Below are positions 1-11,384 of a DNA stretch of 64,000 nt, piece by piece. How positions within the stretch are numbered: the stretch's first letter is position 1; the number at the start of each line of letters is the position of its first letter. The notes under the pieces were generated by a model. The model saw only the letters and a program-made list of their open reading frames with translations, was not told where the DNA came from and ran no database searches. The position numbers and the translations under genes are program-made. The DNA comes from Mesaphorura yosii (taxonomy: Eukaryota > Arthropoda > Collembola > Poduromorpha > Tullbergiidae). The stretch lies in assembly GCA_009869945.1 (NCBI GenBank), contig WIXG01000028.1, forward strand, positions 310,001-374,000, written 5' to 3'.

Positions 1-2472
1 CTTCGTTCCGTTGGCCGTTTCCATTCTGTAAGCCCTCGCTTGATGTGGGTTCTGATGACTTTTTGCTTACCGGAATTACGGCAGATGGAAAATTCTGTTG
101 AGGTTTCTTAACTTTGATTGTCTTCATACTGGCAAAATAGGCGTCCTTTTCCTTTTGCTTCTGAACTTGCTCTTTGGTTTTTACGATGGTGTATTTCGAA
201 GTTGTACTTAGGAGAATTGATTCCAGAATTGGTGCTCTGGTGGATGCGCCCAAGTCAACATTGTCCGTTGACACGGTGCAAAATTTGAATTCCTTTCTCA
301 TGACCTCGAACACACTTCTTTGACTGAACTTTGATGGTGTAGAGCAAACTGGCGAAACCCTTTTTTCGTAGACATATTTTGCTTGGAATTTTATGTGCTC
401 GGGTCCGCACATGCTTCCTTTGTCGTACTGTCGCTGACAAAGCGTTTGATTCTTCACTATACCATAACGCTTTACTTTATTGACAATTTTCGGATTCCAA
501 CTAATCATGGCGCAGGAGCAATGCCATTGATTGTTGTCCAGTCGGGCGACTTTCAAGGGTGACTGCCGAAACAAGTTTTGTGGAATTGTCACCAGGTTGT
601 TGTGCTGCAGGTAAATCTCTTCCAGTATCACTTGGTCATCCAGCAGACCCGGCGGTAGATTGGTCAACATGTTGTGGGATAAGTCCAGTTCTAACAAAGA
701 GCTGAGACCATAGAACGCGTCCATCGAAATTTTTTTGATGCCACACTTCTTCAGAATAAGTCTCTCCAATTTTGGAACTTCATTGAAAGCGTCGTAAGAA
801 ATTCGTGAAACTTTCCCTTGCATCTTTAATGATTTCAGCTCGGGCATTCCTTGAAGCATTGGCCGCTCCAAGAATTCTATACGAATGTTGTTGAGCTCCA
901 GCTTTGTGAGCGCTGTGAGTCCATAAAATGAATTGGTGTGGAATTCTAGCGGCACGGTTTGGCTTCCGAGGTACAGCGTCTTGGTCGAGTTCATGACTTC
1001 GAACGTGTTTGGAAATATCGTCTCGATCGGATTAAGTCGAAAGTCTGCAACTTCCAGATGAGGAAAAGGAGGCAGAGACAGCTCGGAGAGATACGTCAAG
1101 TTGTTGGATGTGACATCCAGTTTCCGAAGTTGCAAGAGCCCGGCCAAGCCCACAGTTTGGAGATTAAGTATGCGATTGTCCGCCAATGACAAGGCAGTCA
1201 AGTTTGGAGTTGCATAAAATACAAAGTCTGGCAGAAAGAGCAGGTCGTTTTTCTCAAGGATCAAGTACATGAGGTTGTTCAGCTTGTGAAACATGTCCCA
1301 AGTTATGCCATCCAGGTTGCACTCCGAAATTCTTAATTGTAGCAGAGATGGAATGTCCGTGAACGCAACTCGCAGCTTCGGCTCCAGCGGTTTCGGATGT
1401 CTCTTTTCTTCCATGGTCTCTGTTTCCCTCTTCATCTTGTACTTGTTGTAGGGAAGAATTGCGGAGGCGTCTGATTCGTCAGGATCCATAAATATCAGCT
1501 GTGACTGGATGCTGCCTCCTTGATTGCCGTTGCTATCCAGTCCGTGACTGACGATGTGGGTGATATTTCCAGAGCGTGTGAACTTGATGATTGTTGCAAC
1601 AAAGTATTCGGTGGCAGAAAATCGCTTTTCCAATTCTCGTTCTTGAATTACCACATTCTCGAGGCTCAAGTAGATGAGTTTGTCCAAATAAGTGAACGCA
1701 TCTGGCCCGACTTTGAACACATCAGTGGAGGACTGCGTTAGGCGTCCTTTGGTCGTTTTGTATCCCTGAAGCTGAACACCAATGATTGACCTCAGGTTGT
1801 CAAAGTATCGCTCCACAAGAATAATGTTTCCAGATCCCACTGCTTGGAGAAGTGAGAGGATCTGGAACCGAGTCAGTTTCAAATACCATCATCTTAGGTC
1901 GGTAAAATAAAGAAACTTCAAGAGCCCCACTTCAGTTTTAAAAAGGACTGTACCTGTGTATCCCTGTTGATTTCGGAAAATAATTTTTCCAACGCATCTG
2001 ATGAGCCGTTTCTGAGAATGCAGGTGACCGTCTTCAACGGGTCTTCTCTCTTCGCTGACGCAGGATTATCATAAACCTGAAATTATACACATTGCATAAG
2101 TTCATGGCCTGAACTTCAGACGGCAAGATCATTCACCTCGTTATGTTCAGTGTACGGGTTGAATTCTTCATGGTCTTGGTCATTCTGATCTGTGTGGAGG
2201 TCGCCCTTGGTCTCAATCCATTTCCAGGATGCCAGATTTGATAAATAGTCAGGGTAGCAAATGCAATCCATGGGACAGCTGGATTCGGGAATAACCGCCG
2301 CGTCGGTTACCTGAGAATGCGAGACACAAACGGTGTCATGACCAAAATTACAAAAAGCCATACACGAGGAGGCCTATGTAATTTCAGACCCCACTTTCTA
2401 AAATTCTGGAGCGTTTCTCACCTTTCCGGCAACGGCAGCAAAGAGGATCCAGGCAATTAGCGCGCAGTTCAT
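1..2472 (-). CDS. Secreted or membrane leucine-rich-repeat protein, 3' end outside window
   Basis: Four exons on the minus strand: 2422-2472, 2137-2310, 1954-2076 and 1-1861 (still open at the window edge), giving 736 residues. The first 17 codons (start MNCALIAWILFAAVAGK) form a signal peptide encoded by their own exon. Exon 2 carries an LRRNT-like cysteine cluster (CPMDCICYP). The large last exon holds about ten leucine-rich repeats, for example LLELDLSHNMLTNLPPG, then an LRRCT-type cap (WHCSCAMISW, with further Cys near LCQRQYDKGSMC). After the cap comes a Lys/Ser/Thr-rich tail with no membrane helix before the edge, so whether it is secreted or anchored is undecided. All introns are phase 0. 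LRR ectodomains of this kind usually bind protein ligands or matrix; no specific orthologue is recognised. The family assignment is firm, the role is unknown. Confidence 0.85.
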
Positions 2473-2740
2473 TGTAGCAAACTTTCGTTGACCTTAGCAC
2501 TGAAATCGCCGCGTGAGACTGTACTTGCAGCATCCGCATCTTCAAAGAAAAACATAAAATGTTAAACCGGAAACTAAACCAATCTCTTCATTCCGAACTT
2601 ATCTGTCTCGGCTTCCGTACAACTCTCCTACTCGTGTGAGCTGTCTGCTTGTAGTAGTAATTAACAAAATAGTGCATGGCTACTCGAACAAAGAGTACAC
2701 AGATAAATGGCCCCATACATCCCACCAACGAGAATATTTT
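2473..2740. other. Short upstream region of the LRR gene
   Basis: This gap holds the presumed 5' UTR and promoter of the minus-strand LRR gene. No TATA box or clear initiator was seen. It runs into the degenerate carrier-like sequence that starts near 2741. Confidence 0.4.
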
Positions 2741-2905
2741 CCATTTCATCGCTTCTTACTGGCTGACGCGTCCATTCACTTGCTCCGTCAGCCAGTCACT
2801 GAAACCGGAGATAAGTCCAAATATTCATCCTACCCTGAACATGGGATTCATGGGAACTGCGGCCTCTCTTCAATTTGGAACGGCATCTGCGTTCCGAGAA
2901 TGATG
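2741..2905 (+). pseudogene. Degenerate carnitine/acylcarnitine carrier exon
   Basis: The plus strand here shows broken similarity to the part of SLC25A20 that precedes its third repeat. One frame reads ASIHLLRQPVTETGDKSKYSS, which resembles the family segment ERIKCLLQ...G-SKY. The neighbouring frame reads SLQFGTASAFRE, which resembles the family pattern G-T-x-A-T-L-x-R-D just before VPASG. The two pieces are in different frames and the second meets TGA at once, so a frameshift and a stop would have to be fixed to join them to the intact exon at 3011. A GT dinucleotide followed by AATAG lies at 2908. Similarity was judged by eye against the family, so the call is moderate. Confidence 0.45.
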
Positions 2906-3010
2906 TAATAGTTGTAGTTTACCGAGTACAAAGTTTATTGTGTCTCGTCTTGGAGAAATCGTACAACCGCATGCTTCGACGTCGTCATTAAGAGTATGTT
3001 TCCTATTTAG

Positions 3011-3439
3011 ATGTTCCTGCCAGCGGAATGTACTTTATGACTTATGAGTATCTCAAAAGAGCGATGAATCCCTCCAATTCCACGGCCTTGAGTCCCCTCC
3101 AAACCCTTCTGGCTGGTGGGATTGCTGGAATTCTAAACTGGGGAGCAGCCATTGCGCCTGACGTACTGAAGAGCCGTCTACAAACAGGTGAAATGAGCTA
3201 AATCACTTTGATTTGTCTTTTGATAATTAAACACTTGTCTGATTGTTTTAGCTCCCGAAGGGACTTATCCACGTGGTGTTCGCGACGTATTCAAGAAGCT
3301 GATGCGGGAGGAAGGTCCTCGAGCCCTTTTCAAGGGGATTGTTCCCGTCATGCTTCGAGCTTTCCCTGCAAATGCTGCGTGCTTTATGGGATTTGAAGTG
3401 GCTTTAAAATTTTTGAATGCGACCGTGCCGAATCTCTAG
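3011..3439 (+). CDS. SLC25A20: Mitochondrial carnitine/acylcarnitine carrier, C-terminal third only
   Basis: Two exons (3011-3187 and 3252-3439) encode the last repeat of a mitochondrial carrier. It starts [17 protein letters not shown] and contains the carrier signature [10 protein letters not shown], the motif [16 protein letters not shown] and the ending FLNATVPNL. These are hallmarks of SLC25A20/Colt, which exchanges acylcarnitine for carnitine across the inner mitochondrial membrane for fatty-acid oxidation. The intact part is about 121 residues against about 300 for the family. No intact upstream exons exist between here and the opposite-strand LRR gene; only a frameshifted remnant lies at 2741-2905. 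It may be a 5'-truncated pseudogene or duplicate, a gene whose 5' exons lie beyond the LRR gene, or an assembly error. An AATAAA follows at 3674. Confidence 0.85.
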
Positions 3440-3636
3440 TGCATTGTGAGTTTGGCCATGACTATCAAATCATATTATTTTATTTTCAGTATAAGATTAT
3501 GAACTTATATTATTATTGTTTTGTTTAGTATATGTGACGAGTAGCGTCACAAAAGCATCGTTAGCATTGTAAGCTATGAAAAATTATGTCTTTTGTATTG
3601 CAATAGATTATGTAAGGTATAGACTATCGTGGGGAC

Positions 3637-3642
3637 TTTATT
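3637..3642 (-). terminator. Poly(A) signal of ARPC4
   Basis: Minus-strand AATAAA (TTTATT on the plus strand) about 100 bp past the ARPC4 stop codon. Confidence 0.55.
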
Positions 3643-3673
3643 AATTGTGCTGTCCTACAATTACACGCTTAAC

Positions 3674-3679
3674 AATAAA
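3674..3679 (+). terminator. Poly(A) signal of the carrier gene
   Basis: AATAAA about 235 bp after the carrier stop codon. It lies beyond the poly(A) signal of the opposing ARPC4 gene (3637-3642), so the two 3' ends overlap. Confidence 0.6.
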
Positions 3680-3742
3680 ATGTTTAAAAAGTTCTACTCT
3701 AAAGTTGTGATAGTATCGTGAGGTCACCGGGAGGCCGATCCA

Positions 3743-4958
3743 TCAGAACTGTAAAGACAGAAACATGCGTGGCTTCAGCGTAAATGTCTTGCGCTTACAT
3801 TTTTCGTTCTCATTCTTGCTTGCTCCTTACCCTTTTTAAGAATTCTTCGGCACATATTCGAGCCCTGGCATTGACAGCTAGTTTCATCTCACTAATTTCC
3901 TTATCAATTTCTTCCATAAAGTTAATCACAAAATCAACAAGCTTGTGCTTGTACATTTGTTCTGTATGGAAGTTTGTGATGAGGAAGCTGATATCGTAAC
4001 CCTGCAACAAAGAATCAGGTCGACCATTTATTCGGTGTGCACGTTCCAAACTGCAAGCATTTCGGCAAGAGATGCGGATCATGAATAGAAATCTTAAATG
4101 CTTACTTCGACGGGCTTTCTCCTTAGTACCACGAAGCTCTCCGCCCTCATCATCATGAACCTCATGAACTTGTGACACAGAATCTTCTCAATTTCGTCGG
4201 CTTGCTTAATGGCTATGCTGACTCTTATTGAATTTATGGAAGTTTCAATCAGGACCTTCTCCTTCTCATTTCGACTGATAACTACTGGGTTTAGCAACAG
4301 TTCTCGACTCGCTCTGCAACACAAAAAGGAACGAACAGCAAGTAGTTGGAGAAAGTATTTTTATGGACCCAGAAGGACATAAAAATAAGGTGGGTTACCA
4401 ACCTGACTTCCACTTCAGGCTTGTTGTGCCTTTCCACAACTTGGGATGAAAAATTTTCAAGGCACATTGCTGCAGTCAATGTATGCCGAACGGCTGTTAA
4501 ATATGGCCTCAGTGTCGCTGCCTGTTAATCAAGACAATAATATTCTCTGTTTAGTTGTCACACATGACGTACTATTTAGCAGTAAGGTGAGAAAGGAAAG
4601 GTCAATTGACGAGTTTGACATCCCGAATCGCAATATCGGCCGAACAGTGAAAACAAAAATAAGTGTACCGGCGAAAGGGCTTTACAAATTCATTGCAAGT
4701 GTACTTTGGATGCAATCAGGGACCTCACCGGTCACCCGGCGGTGTATTCTGAACTTATTTAGCCCAACACGCTGTATAAAGACCAGCCTGATGCCCAAGC
4801 GTGATACAATTGCTGCATGTTAGCGAAATCCGTACTTTGCATTCTCTTAGGTAATTTAAGTTAGTTCAATTTAATGTTTGAGTACCACCCCGGCCCCTCC
4901 GGACTACAGTAACCAAGCAGGCTTTTCGTAAAATCGTGTATTATTAAATTCTTACCAT
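3743..4958 (-). CDS. ARPC4: Actin-related protein 2/3 complex subunit 4
   Basis: Five coding segments on the minus strand: 4956-4958 (start codon alone), 4403-4521, 4106-4313, 3831-4001 and 3743-3748 (Phe codon and stop). They sum to 507 nt, or 168 residues, the same length as the human protein. Near-invariant segments include [51 protein letters not shown] and [24 protein letters not shown]4 forms the structural core of Arp2/3 with ARPC2 and supports branched actin nucleation in the cytoplasm. The ending LKRF corresponds to LKNF in vertebrates. The very small first and last coding segments are unusual but keep frame and splice consensus. It is convergent with the carrier fragment. Confidence 0.97.
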
Positions 4959-6512
4959 ATTTTATGGGCGATTCCTTCCACACAGCGACGAAATAAAATG
5001 GGCCGCAACTTTTGTCGTTCCGGGTCCTTCGCCAACGGAGCTATTTATCCGCGACAATGCCAATTTGATGTGCACTGAAACTGACAATTTGATTTCAAAC
5101 TATGACTAATAAGTTGACGGAGCTCATGTGTACTCTACTCTTCGTGTGGTCTCGGGTGTGGTGGAAGTACACAAAGTGGAAGCTTTCAACCAGCAACAGT
5201 GCAACAACACAGAGAAGCTAGTCTTTGCCAGCCACTTGACTAGCTGTATTTTGGCTTCACTTATAACTAATCACGTCTCTTGATTATGAACACTTGGTAG
5301 AACACAATGCATAACCCAACTTTCGGCTACAACGACGGCTTTAGCGTCCTTTGTCAAGCAATCACAACCGATTGTCATATCGTGCGAATCATTTATGCTG
5401 GGCGGACATGCTAATTTCAAGATTTTACTGCAGTTTGTTCGTCTCCCCTCTCGCGTTGGTCATCGGCATGATTTTGTGCTTGTCCTTATCAGTTTACTGA
5501 AGCACAACGGCAACGGTGTTGACAGGATGAACGTCCAGTGCATTACGGCGGAATACCGGCATTCAAATGTGACATAAATTTGGGTTGTGCACATTTGTGG
5601 TTTTCCTTCCGGAGAATAAACTCATGCATCCACGCAATGCAGTTCGCATATTCTCGAGTCTTCAATCAATCTACAAAATTGCGACGTGTTTTCGAGTTAC
5701 GATAAAACTCAATACATTGCAATGAATTTCAGCACTCTCATGAAACTTACAGAAATGCTAACTTCATCAGTATAAATACACATGAGCGTGGAGTTGCCTA
5801 TAGAGGATTCAAGAATTTTGGACTGGATTCCAAGCCCAAATTCTGGCACTCATGTGAGACTGACACTGAGACGCTGGACATGCAATGTAACAGGCGTGCT
5901 TTAAGCATAATTCCAGGGCTACTTCGAAAATCTTCTTGCTCATGATGCAGCCCAGACGCATACCGCCTCAATTCGTCACCGATGACTGATGACAGCAGTG
6001 CAGATTTACTTTGTCGATAAAAATTGGCATCCTTCCTCGAGAGTTCTACCATCGTCCACCATAGACCATATGGTTTCATGAAATATCGGCTCTCAAAATG
6101 AGAAACGCCAAGAAAAACAGAATGTACACAAAACCAAAAATTCAAATACAGAATTACAACACATTGCATTGCTTATTGTATTGATCAACAACTACTGGAA
6201 ACGGAACAGATCTCCCTATCTCAGGTCCAATTTCTTTCGCATCTAAATTTGAAAAATACGTATCGTACTAAAATTCATAATTATAAGGTCGTTATTATCA
6301 ATAATTAAAGTGCAAATACGCCGCGAAAAAGATTCAAGAGTCTTGAACAGCTACTGAAAGTGACATGGTAAGTCACCGGTATTCTATGGTTGATCAAACA
6401 CTTGGGAGAATTAATATTAAGGCCAGCTGTCAGCTGTTACCTTCATTCGAGCTCCTCTTGTTTAGATGGAGTAAGCTAGCTCGAACACTTGAGTCGCCTT
6501 AGTTTTGTCATA
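4959..6512. other. Intergenic region between divergent ARPC4 and UPF2
   Basis: This region must hold the 5' UTR and promoter of ARPC4 at its left end and of UPF2 at its right end. No TATA box was seen. A minus-strand ORF of 123 codons at 5798-6169 has a real ATG and a hydrophobic start, but no recognised domain and no splice or promoter support. The stretch just before UPF2 has overlapping CAGCTG E-box-like motifs near 6425-6437. Confidence 0.5.
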
Positions 6513-9500
6513 ATGGGGAAAAAGACAACCTTCGTAACCAAACGGGCAGCTCCGCCGGGTCTCAAGGTGGAACCTTCCAAGACAAAACCACCAGCAGCTC
6601 CGACAGCAAGTAGCCCACCACCGCCGAAAGAGGATACAAGTTCACACACCAGCAGGACTCAGTCTAGCCACAGCTCAAGGACTGATTTGTCTGAATTGGA
6701 GTCAGAGGGCGATATTTTGGCTAAGAAAACTCACAACTTGGTGAGTTTGGATATTGGCAAGAACTAAGAATTAGACAAAAAATTGACTGACTAAACTTAT
6801 TGCAGGAAACGCTAAATAGTCTAATTGCGGAATACGAGTCCGTGGCCGAATTCAGATCAAGCTGTAAGGATAAGAATTTGAACCCTGATTACGAGGAGTT
6901 CGAGAAGCTGCGCAACTGTAGAAAATTAGATGCAAATCTCAAGAAATGTACAAACTTCGTGAAGAAACTGGTACGTGTTTACTACACGCAGAAGGTGGGC
7001 ACAAACTCAACCATTATCAATTGCTTTCACAGAAAAGTGTCACCTCTAGCCAATTCGGGCAAATCGAAAAGGAATTTGAAGGCTTGAATTTGTCAAAATA
7101 TATTGGCGAGATAGCGACGGCTCTCACTGAATCTCGGTTCAAGATTGGTGACATTCAACAAGCTGTGAAGCTATTCTCAGTTTTCCACCAGCGCTACCGC
7201 GAGTTCCGTCCACAAGCACTTGAGCTTTACAGAAAAAGTTTGATGCCGAGGAAAGCAGACTTCGTAAGTTCCCGACACACTATCCCTCCAGCCATTTTTA
7301 GAATGCTAAGATATTAATATTTTTAAGCCAGAACCCAGCGGTAATATCTAAACTTCCAGTCGACATCCGGCTTTTTGGTGAGCTGGTGATGTGTGGACTT
7401 TTTGAAAAAGAAGATGGATTCAACCTAATAACCAGTTCTATCAGAAATATCATATCAAATGACAAGGACGGAATGCAGTACGTTTCTCTTATCATTACAT
7501 TTTGTCGCGGGTTGGGATATGAAATGGCCGGACTGATTCCTACAAATGTAAGAGAACTGAGTGAGAAGCACGAAACGTATCTTCCCGACAACGATTGGAT
7601 TCCCAAACAAAAGAAGGAGAATCTGAAACAAATATTAATTGGCTACTACAATAGCTGTTGTGAACAGTTGCAAAAGGTGAGAGAATTTTGACTTCAATTC
7701 TATCTTTTAAGCGACTGTGCCTTGACCTTTTTCTCATATGTCCCTAGTCTCACGAGGATGTGCTAGAGTCGGAATTGAGTAACAGGAAACTTCTCAAGAC
7801 GAAGGGTGAAGTCCCTGAAGACCGACAAACAATGCATTCGGGACTTGTCATGACTTTTGACATCAACCTCTCCATCGTTAAAAAGTTTGCTGAGTATGTG
7901 GACAAGGAACTTCCGGCTTTGAGAGAGTTACCAGCAGGTAATGCACATTCTCAAGCTTTATTCTGAAAGTATTCACTGCTCACTTTCGCGTGATGCTTTT
8001 AGACCCTGATGCTGATCAAGCCGATGAAATACTGCGTGCCCTAAGCGCTGAGCATGGAGCAGTAGACTTGCCTGAAGGGTTTCAACCTTTTGAAGACGAT
8101 GAGACACGTGACTTCTATCAAAATATTCCCGACATGAAGGTGTACTTGCCACAAATAGCCTACCGTGACAATATTCTGAAGGCCGCAGAGCAGGTATAAT
8201 ATACTATTTACCTTAAGCTGCTATTGCGACCTGATTTATTTCCGCCTACTTGTGGCGTGTCTGCAGACTGCCGAAATCGAAAGGCGTGAGAAAGAGCTGG
8301 CGAATGTTGAGGAAGATCTTGACACCATGCTAGCGGATGAAAAGACAGAAGACGAAGAAGAAGGGCCTGACGAGGGTGAAGACGTTTTGCCGTCCGCGGA
8401 ACTAACTGGTACTTTGAAATGGACAATATATTTTTATTTGGCGACAGTTGACTTTCAATTCTGTACTTTCAGAGGATGACAAAACAGAAACTATAAAACC
8501 AACTTTCAAAGCTTACCTCGATGGGCTCATGAACTGCTTCAGTGCTAAGCTGGTTGATGCTGCTGCGAGGGAATTTGTGGATAATTTCAATACCAAATCA
8601 AACCGAAAGAAACTAGTCAAGTAAGTTAAGACTGTTAATTCTCAGGTGAAATTGAACTGTATTGAAAGTAGGTAGCCTATATTCTTATTGTTTGTCAATT
8701 TCAGCTTTTTGTTCCGACTGCCCTGGCAGCGTGTGGACCTAATCCCAATGTGGGCTCGACTGGTAGCTGTGTTGGCACCCGTCATGCCAGAAATACAGTT
8801 CGATATCTGCCAAATGTTGTTTAAGGATTTCCGCTACTTGGTCAGAAAGAGACACCAACTCTTCATTGAAACGAAGTTAAAAATCGTGCGCTATATTGGA
8901 GAATTGGTGAAGTTCGGAGTATTCCCCAAATCTGACGCATTTCAGTGCTTCAAAATACTTCTTCTGAACTTCACACACCACCAAATTGACATGGCGTGCA
9001 CATTTATGGAAACCTGTGGAAGATATTTACACCGGAACAAGGATTCTCATCGTCGAATGCAAATATATCTGGTAAGACAAGTCGTCATTTGGATGCGAGT
9101 TCTCTACTGACACATATTTACGTACGCAGGAGGAATTCATGAGAAGAAAGAGTTTAAAATCACTGGATGCAAGGCATGTGAGTATGGTGGAAAGTGCATA
9201 CTCCATGGTTTGTCCCAAAGAAGGAGTGGCGAGGGGAAAACCCCCAGAAATGCTTGCCTTTATTAAATACGTTATTTATGACACCTTGCGAAGATCAAAT
9301 ATCGACGAGTGCATCAATCTGATGAGAAGCCTGGATTGGGAAGATGGCCAGGTTTGATCCAACTCAGGTTATATAAATTGTAATGAGAGCAGCTTTTAAT
9401 CACTCATTTTTTGCCTGTCTCAGGTGGTGAAATATTTTATTGAAGTCATGTCGACGCCTTGGAAGTTCAAAGCCCAGCAGTATTCTCAAGGCGCCAGCCT

Positions 9501-11134
9501 GCTGGCTGCTATTATGCCCCACGCAGTAAGTAGAACGAGTATTATATTCCTCGACTACTTGATCGCCCCTACAAATTGTATTTGCATTTTAGAGTCATGT
9601 TGCCATTCGTATTGTCGATAATGTGATAGATGGAATTTTGCAATTGATTGGGTGTGTCCACCCAACATACAATTACCAACGGGTCGCCATGATCACTTAC
9701 TTTGCAGAGCTGTACAGCTACAGACTAATTGGAAGTAATGAGGTCTTCGATGTGAGTCTCCTCCATTGCCTTAGTCATTACGAAACCTTGAACTGGAAGA
9801 AGTACAAAATATCTTTGATTATTACAGGTATTATACGCCCTAATTGCTCATCAAGTGGTGCTTGATCACAACTTCTGGAATCCGTATGACCCCGCCGATA
9901 ATCTGTTCAGAATTCGACTTGTGTGCACTCTTCTCAAAACGTGTGGTGCATTCTTCAATCACGGAAACAGTAAAAAGAAGCTCAACTGCTTTCTAAAGTA
10001 TCTCATGGTAAATAGTGATTATACACATTTCTCTTATTTCGTTCTTTGCAATTAGAATTTAAAAAAGTGATTCTCACTAGCGCTACTACTGGTTTAAGAA
10101 GTCAAGCTCCGTTTGGACAGAGTATCGAAGATTCCCTTTTGTTATCTCCGACTTGATCGACGAAACTTTTCGGCAATTGAGGCCAACCTGGAAACTGCCA
10201 ACTGATTTCACAGAAGCCTGCGAGGAAGTTGTTCAATTGGAAGATAAAATTAGGAGGACATACTTTTCTGGACAGTATGTTACAGATGCTGAGGAACAAG
10301 GACTGGAAGACATACCAGGTAAAGGGATTCTCAGTAAACATAAACTGAATGCGTGTTATTCTTCTTTATATTTCACAGAGGATGAACCATATGACCCTGA
10401 TAATGTGGGTAGGCAGCGCCAGCAGTACGATCGAGAAATGAGTCCAGTGCCCTCCTTAGACACGGTTCGAAATTATTATGAAAGAGTGGATAGCACATGT
10501 ATGGCAATGTGATAGCAGCAGCATGACAAGCTTTTTGTTTGTGCAACGTAGGATAATGAAGCCACCGAAGAAGCAGAGGTGGTGGTGACTGCGGACAACT
10601 GGGAGAAGTTTAAGCCAACCGATGCGGAGTTGGCTGAGTTTGACGCCGAAATGGAGAGGTTGGCAATGGATCCTGGCGGAGGACGGCATGCACAAGCCGA
10701 CATTCCTGTCCCAATTAAAACTTCTCCTGCCAAAGGCTACCATAAATGTAAGTTTGCCCATTCTGACTCTTGTGACCCAATTTCATGATAATACCGATTG
10801 TGGAATGACTCCAAACAGCTGGTAGTGGCGATGGAACTGTCAGTGTTGCCTTACTAACTCGAAAAGGGAACAAGCAACAGATAAAACACATCGCACTTCC
10901 CGAAGACACGGATTTCGTCAAGCGCATCACTGCCAGTCAGCAGGTACGCTGTTATTGCCAGCTCCCATTGACTTGTATTTTTGAGGACAAATTAACACAA
11001 ATGTTTCGTCACAGGCTGAGGAGAGGGAAAGAGAGAGAATAAAACAGTTAACCCTTGGAATCAGTCGTCGGCAACAACAGGAGGAGGATGAACAAGTTCG
11101 CCATAAATATGAAAAAATTTTCAAGGCAAAGTGA
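6513..11134 (+). CDS. UPF2: Regulator of nonsense transcripts 2
   Basis: Eighteen exons: 6513-6740, 6806-6970, 7033-7263, 7332-7676, 7748-7937, 8003-8193, 8267-8408, 8473-8620, 8705-9071, 9130-9351, 9424-9525, 9593-9751, 9828-10007, 10081-10318, 10379-about 10464, 10552-10747, 10819-10943 and 11015-11134. They give about 1144 residues against 1272 in human. UPF2 bridges UPF3 and UPF1 in nonsense-mediated mRNA decay. MIF4G domain 1 begins near residue 118 (LKKCTNFVKKL), domain 2 near 505, and domain 3 includes FRIRLVCTLLKTCGAFF. The C-terminal UPF1-binding part is present (LLTRKGNKQQIKHI, then KQLTLGISRRQQQEE). The basic Pro/Ser-rich N-terminus is short, and the protein ends soon after the UPF1-binding helix. 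The start is the first ATG of the frame (MGKKTTFV). The exon 15 donor is the weakest junction; GTTCGA at 10465 keeps phase. Confidence 0.95.
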
Positions 11135-11327
11135 ATAATGGAACATCGCAAACAACAATCACATTTGCAACATGGGTCCTGAGTTTCACCCTAAGCTGAA
11201 GTAATTTTAACTCCCACTTAATACGCAATATAATTACTTTTAACTTCCTACGTAATATTGTGAATGTAGCAATAATACACGTGTTCATATCTGTTGTAGC
11301 GTAATTGTTGTTGTTTTATCGGGAAAC

Positions 11328-11333
11328 TTTATT
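11328..11333 (-). terminator. Poly(A) signal of TMEM43
   Basis: Minus-strand AATAAA about 52 bp past the TMEM43 stop codon, inside the UPF2 3' UTR. Confidence 0.6.
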
Positions 11334-11342
11334 TTCGGACGG

Positions 11343-11348
11343 AATAAA
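11343..11348 (+). terminator. Poly(A) signal of UPF2
   Basis: AATAAA about 210 bp after the UPF2 stop. It lies between the TMEM43 stop codon (11385) and the TMEM43 poly(A) signal, so the convergent transcripts overlap. Confidence 0.65.
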
Positions 11349-11384
11349 GTTTCAAACTAGTCACTACTTTTAACTCAACTCGAT

